Of a stretch of DNA of 8,486 nucleotides, positions 5,545 through 8,486 are shown in pieces (the stretch's first letter is position 1; the number at the start of each line of letters is the position of its first letter). The stretch covers positions 7,670 to 16,155 of the forward strand of contig DBRH01000052.1 of the NCBI GenBank assembly GCA_002305955.1, read 5' to 3'. The position numbers and the translations under genes were made by a program. The stretch is from Kosmotogaceae bacterium UBA1373 (lineage in GTDB: Bacteria > Thermotogota > Thermotogae > Petrotogales > Kosmotogaceae). The notes under the pieces are model-generated. The model searched no databases, had not been told where the DNA came from, and saw only the letters and a list, made by a program, of their open reading frames with translations.

Positions 5545-6513
5545 TCATATCCAGTCGATGGAAATCTTCGACATATCCGACTTGACGTTTATCTGGCAGG
5601 TAGATGAAGCACGATCGATGTTGGTCGATACGTAGCCCCTTTCTCTCTCCATAAGATTGTTGAAGTTGCTCCAGTTGAGTTCGCCCTCGTGGACTATGCT
5701 TATGCCGACATCTTTCGGAACTCTTATGTTGAGGGAGGTTACCTCACAATCGATGTCTATTATGCAATCTCTGAGCGTCGATGGAATTATGGAGAGTCTC
5801 GATAGGGAGGTTTTCACCCTGGCCCTGTCGAGGTTGAGGTTCGAAAAATCCAGCACCGTGTCGGCTCCATCCAGGTTCGCCTCCACTCTCAGAAGAGGCC
5901 TGGAGCTTATTTCCATGTTCATTCTCGATTTCGAAAGAACGCTGGAAACACCGGCTTTAGCCTTACATTTGGCTTTCAGAGTCGCTCTGTTCTTGTCCAT
6001 GTTGTACTGCAAGTTGCCGTTGAAGCTCAGTTTATCGAAACTTATATTCGCATCTATACCGTTCGAAGAGTTGTCCATAAGCAGAACCTTGGTCAGGTTG
6101 GCCTCTAACTCCACGTCGAGCTCTCCGAACTCTTCGGGACGGGAGACGTTGATAGTCTGGCGCGTCGAGGATGGCTCTTTGCCTACTCGAAAAAAGCTCT
6201 TTCTGAAAAGCACCACTATTCCCCATCCCACTATGTATGAACCGATCATCGCAACCACCAGTTCCCAGAAACCCCATCCCCTGAAGTTCTTTATAATGTT
6301 GAAGCCGATCAAAAGATCTACGACGAGAATCGCTCCGAAGATCAGGCTACCCATGTGTTCGGCCTTGAATCTCCTGAAGACTTTGAAACCGTTGTACAGG
6401 AAAACTATGGCCAAAAAGATCTCAACGGCGAAGGAGAAGCTAGGTAGCACGTGGGTGACCGACAGGATTATGAGTAACCCCAGGAAGATCGCCACTATCC
6501 CGCCGAACTTCAC
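5545..6513 (-). CDS. Four-helix membrane protein with LiaF-like C-terminal domain
   Basis: Inner-membrane protein of 322 residues. Four hydrophobic segments (about 4-22, 25-45, 55-75 and 82-104) occupy the first third, with a basic exit (RKSFFRVGK, 104-112), so the rest is likely cytoplasmic. Residues 130-322 are a beta-rich domain. Its end (VTSLNIRVPKDVGISIVHEG, 258-277, followed by repeated short strands to IDWI) resembles the C-terminal domain of LiaF, the membrane inhibitor of LiaRS envelope-stress signalling. The overall architecture, membrane helices then beta domain, is also LiaF-like. The start is GTG (6513), overlapping the previous stop by four bases (GTGA). AAGGAAGGTGAT precedes it, and the nearby ATG is out of frame. 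It is the last gene of the operon. No LiaR/LiaS pair is in the window, so a signalling partner is unknown; it may work with the soluble DUF4097 protein. Family assignment moderate. Confidence 0.72.
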   Translation of the reverse strand: MKFGGIVAIFLGLLIILSVTHVLPSFSFAVEIFLAIVFLYNGFKVFRRFKAEHMGSLIFGAILVVDLLIGFNIIKNFRGWGFWELVVAMIGSYIVGWGIVVLFRKSFFRVGKEPSSTRQTINVSRPEEFGELDVELEANLTKVLLMDNSSNGIDANISFDKLSFNGNLQYNMDKNRATLKAKCKAKAGVSSVLSKSRMNMEISSRPLLRVEANLDGADTVLDFSNLNLDRARVKTSLSRLSIIPSTLRDCIIDIDCEVTSLNIRVPKDVGISIVHEGELNWSNFNNLMERERGYVSTNIDRASSTCQINVKSDMSKISIDWI

Positions 6514-7643
6514 TTTTCATCACCTTCCTTTTTTTCTGGTGGTTCTGGTTGCTCGGGAGCTGGTGGGACTTGAGGAGGCTCGTGCCATTCGTTTTTATCG
6601 TTTATTTCTTCGACGGCCTCCATCATCTTCCCGTCTTCGCTTTCTTCATAGCCGGATTCTTCATTTTTTCGGGCGCGCCTTGCCTCTTCGTCGACCCGGA
6701 GCATATCTTCTATTTCGACCGACGAATAGCCAAGAATCGAAAGCATCTCGAAGGCGTAATTCCTCGTCAGCTTGCCTTCTTCGTACAATCTGACTATCTT
6801 GTTGGTCTCCCGGTCTTGAAGGTTCTCCTCGATGCTTGAGGCCTTCTCGGTCTTTTTCGCCACCACCGGTTCGCCGTCATCCTTCTGCTTAACTTCCCTT
6901 GCGGGTTTGCCGCCATAGGCTGTGCTTATTATAAGATCGCCGGAAACGCTGCTCATCTTCAGGTACTCCTGTGGCTGACCTTCGCTGGTGCGGTAGTGCT
7001 TTTTCTCGACTTTTATCAGCTTGATATCGGAATTTATATCCCCGCTGACCGAGGAAACTGCGGCATCGACCTTAGGATCGCCCGAGTAAGACACGTAAAC
7101 GTCGCCGCTGACCGATGAAACGTTGGTCTCTCGCTCCATGGGGGGCAATCCTTTGATCGTGAGGTCTCCGGATACGGAGTTGAACTTCCCCCTGCGGTAG
7201 TTTGAAGCTACGAAAGAGAGATCGCCGCTCACGGTATTCAAGTTGAACTCGGTGGCCGAGCAGCTCTCGATGATGGTGTCGCCGCTCACGTTGTTGACTT
7301 TGAGCATCCGGAGCTCGAAGTCGGCCAGTTTGATATCCCCCGAGGCGTTGTTCAGATCGAGTTCGAGTATGTTTCTGGGTACCTGGAGCCGTATGTTTTC
7401 AACTTTAGCCTGCACATCGAAGAGGTTCTTGATGAACGGAATGCCTATATTGACACCCCTCTGAAATCTTATATGGAGTTTACTGCCGGACTTGTCGGCT
7501 TCGGGAACGTAATCGCTCGAAGAGACGCTCACGAAGGCCACAATATTGCCCTGCTCGACAAGCTCGACCTGAAGATCGGCACTCGCGGCACTGACCTTCA
7601 AAGCTTCTATGCCGGCGCTGTCAAATTCGAATTTCTTCTCCAT
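6510..7643 (-). CDS. DUF4097 (toastrack/VSGD-repeat) protein with SHOCT-like C-terminal motif
   Basis: A 377-residue protein without signal peptide or membrane segment, so apparently cytoplasmic. Residues 1-245 form an all-beta repeat region of the DUF4097 type seen in LiaX/YvlB. The element [A/V]SGD occurs at 100, 119, 138, 157, 178, 199 and 233, first at an exact 19-residue period and then at 21, which suggests stacked beta-coils. Residues about 281-304 (NKIVRLYEEGKL and on to FEMLSIL) are a two-helix SHOCT-like motif also present in the two preceding gene products. The tail from 316 is acidic, then Pro/Glu-rich, and probably disordered. I start it at the ATG at 7643 because AGGGGG lies six bases upstream; a TTG at 7658 in frame overlaps the previous stop. 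Eleven bases separate it from the upstream gene and it overlaps the next by four. Exact function unknown. Confidence 0.82.
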   Translation of the reverse strand: MEKKFEFDSAGIEALKVSAASADLQVELVEQGNIVAFVSVSSSDYVPEADKSGSKLHIRFQRGVNIGIPFIKNLFDVQAKVENIRLQVPRNILELDLNNASGDIKLADFELRMLKVNNVSGDTIIESCSATEFNLNTVSGDLSFVASNYRRGKFNSVSGDLTIKGLPPMERETNVSSVSGDVYVSYSGDPKVDAAVSSVSGDINSDIKLIKVEKKHYRTSEGQPQEYLKMSSVSGDLIISTAYGGKPAREVKQKDDGEPVVAKKTEKASSIEENLQDRETNKIVRLYEEGKLTRNYAFEMLSILGYSSVEIEDMLRVDEEARRARKNEESGYEESEDGKMMEAVEEINDKNEWHEPPQVPPAPEQPEPPEKKEGDEK

Positions 7644-7649
7644 GATATT

Positions 7650-7655
7650 CCCCCT
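7650..7655 (-). promoter_or_regulatory. Ribosome binding site of the DUF4097 gene
   Basis: AGGGGG on the minus strand, six bases before the ATG at 7643. It makes this ATG the likely start rather than the in-frame TTG at 7658. Confidence 0.7.
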
Positions 7656-8017
7656 CAATCCTCTATCCTTATCGTTATTCTCCTGCCGTCCGCTTCTATT
7701 TCGACGCTTTCTCCGGTTTTTATTACTTCTTCGAGCACTTCTTTGATGTTCATGTCGATATTCTCGTTCCCGATCTTGAAGTTGGCATCCTTTTCTTTGA
7801 TGAAATTTCCCACGAAACTGGCCAGCTTGACCGGAAGTTTTATGTTCGCCTCTATTTTACCGCTGTTCATATTGAACACTTCGATGTTGAACTTTCTCCT
7901 GGACCCTGTCGTACCATACGTTTCCACAAATTCTCCAAGAAGGTCCGTGCCCTGCTCGGGAGAAATCTTTCCGTCGGCCACGAGCTTCAGGATTTTAGTC
8001 ACTTCAGCCTTGTCCAT
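7655..8017 (-). CDS. SHOCT-like protein resembling the N-terminal region of LiaX/YvlB
   Basis: Small soluble protein of 120 residues. Residues 6-30 (TKILKLVADGKISPEQGTDL and following) form the two-helix SHOCT-like motif: helix, GK[IL]SPE turn, helix. Residues 41-120 alternate strands and helices: NIEVFNMNSGKIEANIKLPV, then a segment with KLASFVGNF, then MNIKEVLEEVIKTGE, ending in VEIEADGRRITIRIED. As I know the family, this order (motif, then a domain closing in an amphipathic helix and a DG-turn strand) matches the N-terminal part of LiaX/YvlB-type proteins, whose C-terminal part is DUF4097. Here the DUF4097 part is the next gene, eleven bases downstream, so the pair looks like a split LiaX. 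The ATG at 8017 is preceded by TAGGTGAT, which overlaps the previous stop codon. No membrane segment. Function not established. Confidence 0.75.
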   Translation of the reverse strand: MDKAEVTKILKLVADGKISPEQGTDLLGEFVETYGTTGSRRKFNIEVFNMNSGKIEANIKLPVKLASFVGNFIKEKDANFKIGNENIDMNIKEVLEEVIKTGESVEIEADGRRITIRIED

Positions 8018-8025
8018 ACTATCAC

Positions 8026-8400
8026 CTACTTCTTCTTTCTTACTTTTCTGAGCATTTCAAGAGCTTCGTCGGGCTGCAACTCTCCCGATTCGAGTTTCTC
8101 GAGGATTTTGGAAGCCTCTTCGCGGTCCTTATCCACCACCTGGTAGCCCATTCCCCGCACTATGTCTTCCAGCCTGTTCCTTGCCGTCGGGTACGAGATA
8201 TCCAGTTCCTTCTGGACTTCGGAGAGATTTCCCCGATTCTTGATAAAGACTTTCAAAAAATCCAGCTGTTCGGGCGAGAGTTTCATTATATCGTCCAGTT
8301 CGAACCTCCCCCTTATACTGGTTCCACAACTATCGCACTTGTACTCCGTGATCGTCATCTTCCCCCCACAGACGGGACAGTTGGTTATAGAGTATTTCAT
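8026..8400 (-). CDS. DUF2089-family zinc-ribbon/HTH protein, putative operon regulator
   Basis: A 124-residue protein that probably binds DNA. Residues 8-25 are a zinc ribbon (Cys8-x2-Cys11, Cys22-x2-Cys25 in CPVCGG and CDSCG). Residues 42-86 are a winged-helix-like segment in which LSEVQKELDISYPTARNRLE (59-78) is a clear helix-turn-helix. Residues 96-119 (ASKILEKLESGELQPDEALE and following) are a SHOCT-like two-helix motif, followed by a basic tail. This order is that of DUF2089 proteins, which are uncharacterised as far as I know. The ATG at 8400 has GGAGGT six bases upstream. It is the first gene of the operon, transcribed from the promoter at 8453-8481 with a palindrome between promoter and gene. 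Autoregulation is therefore a reasonable inference but unproven. Eight bases separate it from the next gene. Confidence 0.9.
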   Translation of the reverse strand: MKYSITNCPVCGGKMTITEYKCDSCGTSIRGRFELDDIMKLSPEQLDFLKVFIKNRGNLSEVQKELDISYPTARNRLEDIVRGMGYQVVDKDREEASKILEKLESGELQPDEALEMLRKVRKKK

Positions 8401-8428
8401 CGATGCACCTCCAAAACATGAGTCGATT

Positions 8429-8445
8429 CAACAATTGTTGTCAAC
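8429..8445. promoter_or_regulatory. Palindromic candidate operator just downstream of the transcription start
   Basis: CAACAATTGTTG (8429-8440) is a perfect 12-base palindrome. The next bases (TCAAC) create a second, overlapping palindrome GTTG-T-CAAC (8437-8445), so three CAAC/GTTG half-sites occur in 17 bases. It lies about +1 to +18 relative to the predicted start, a classic repressor position. The binding protein is not shown; the DUF2089 product of the first gene is the natural candidate. Confidence 0.55.
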
Positions 8446-8452
8446 TGTGTTC

Positions 8453-8481
8453 ATTATACAACTTAAAACTTGAAAAGTCAA
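8453..8481 (-). promoter_or_regulatory. Promoter of the DUF2089-SHOCT-DUF4097-LiaF-like operon
   Basis: On the minus strand TTGACT (8481-8476) and a perfect TATAAT (8458-8453) are separated by exactly 17 bases, a near-consensus housekeeping promoter. Transcription should start near 8446-8447, giving a leader of about 46 bases before the ATG at 8400. Confidence 0.88.
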
Positions 8482-8486
8482 ATATG

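Noticed and set aside
5657..6793. A 378-codon plus-strand open frame
   Set aside because: It is antisense across the LiaF-like gene and the end of the DUF4097 gene, with low-complexity Ser/Arg/Leu content and no family resemblance.

Overview
The window looks like a piece of a Thermotogota chromosome, probably the Kosmotogaceae/Mesotoga side. This is an impression from protein character (a PdxS very close to the Thermotoga type), moderate GC content, strong Shine-Dalgarno sequences and tight operons. I could not test it by search. No rRNA, tRNA, CRISPR array, transposase or phage gene is visible.

Layout. (1) 38-1051, plus strand: a DUF389/TIGR00341 membrane protein. It converges on everything else, which is on the minus strand. 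(2) 1052-1898: about 850 bases with no intact gene. This stretch holds hairpins, a small family of inverted repeats and a 5'-truncated alpha/beta-hydrolase remnant (1346-1678, minus) that has no start codon. (3) 5357 down to 1899, minus: a four-gene cofactor operon. In order it encodes a nicotinate phosphoribosyltransferase, PdxS, PdxT and a free-standing class II glutamine amidotransferase. Adjacent genes overlap by 11 bases or lie 2-3 bases apart. A candidate promoter with a perfect TATAAT lies at 5435-5440. (4) 8400 down to 5545, minus: a second four-gene operon with clear boundaries. It has a promoter (TTGACT, 17-base spacer, TATAAT), a palindrome just downstream of the predicted transcription start, and a rho-independent terminator at 5500-5525. 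It encodes a DUF2089 zinc-ribbon/HTH protein, a 120-residue SHOCT-like protein resembling the N-terminal part of LiaX/YvlB, a DUF4097 protein with repeated VSGD motifs, and a four-helix membrane protein with a LiaF-like C-terminal domain.

How the genes may work together. The cofactor operon joins NAD salvage/synthesis from nicotinate to de novo pyridoxal 5'-phosphate synthesis (PdxS with its glutaminase PdxT), plus a second, unrelated glutaminase-type enzyme of unknown acceptor. The 8400-5545 operon is the most interesting part. It reads as a compact envelope-stress or membrane-associated module in which a LiaX-like protein appears split into two genes, next to a LiaF-like membrane protein and a putative own regulator, with no two-component LiaRS pair in view. 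Three consecutive proteins of this operon carry the same short two-helix motif, which suggests a common docking or oligomerisation element. The functional reading is inference from domain families; the operon structure, signals and shared motif can be seen in the sequence.
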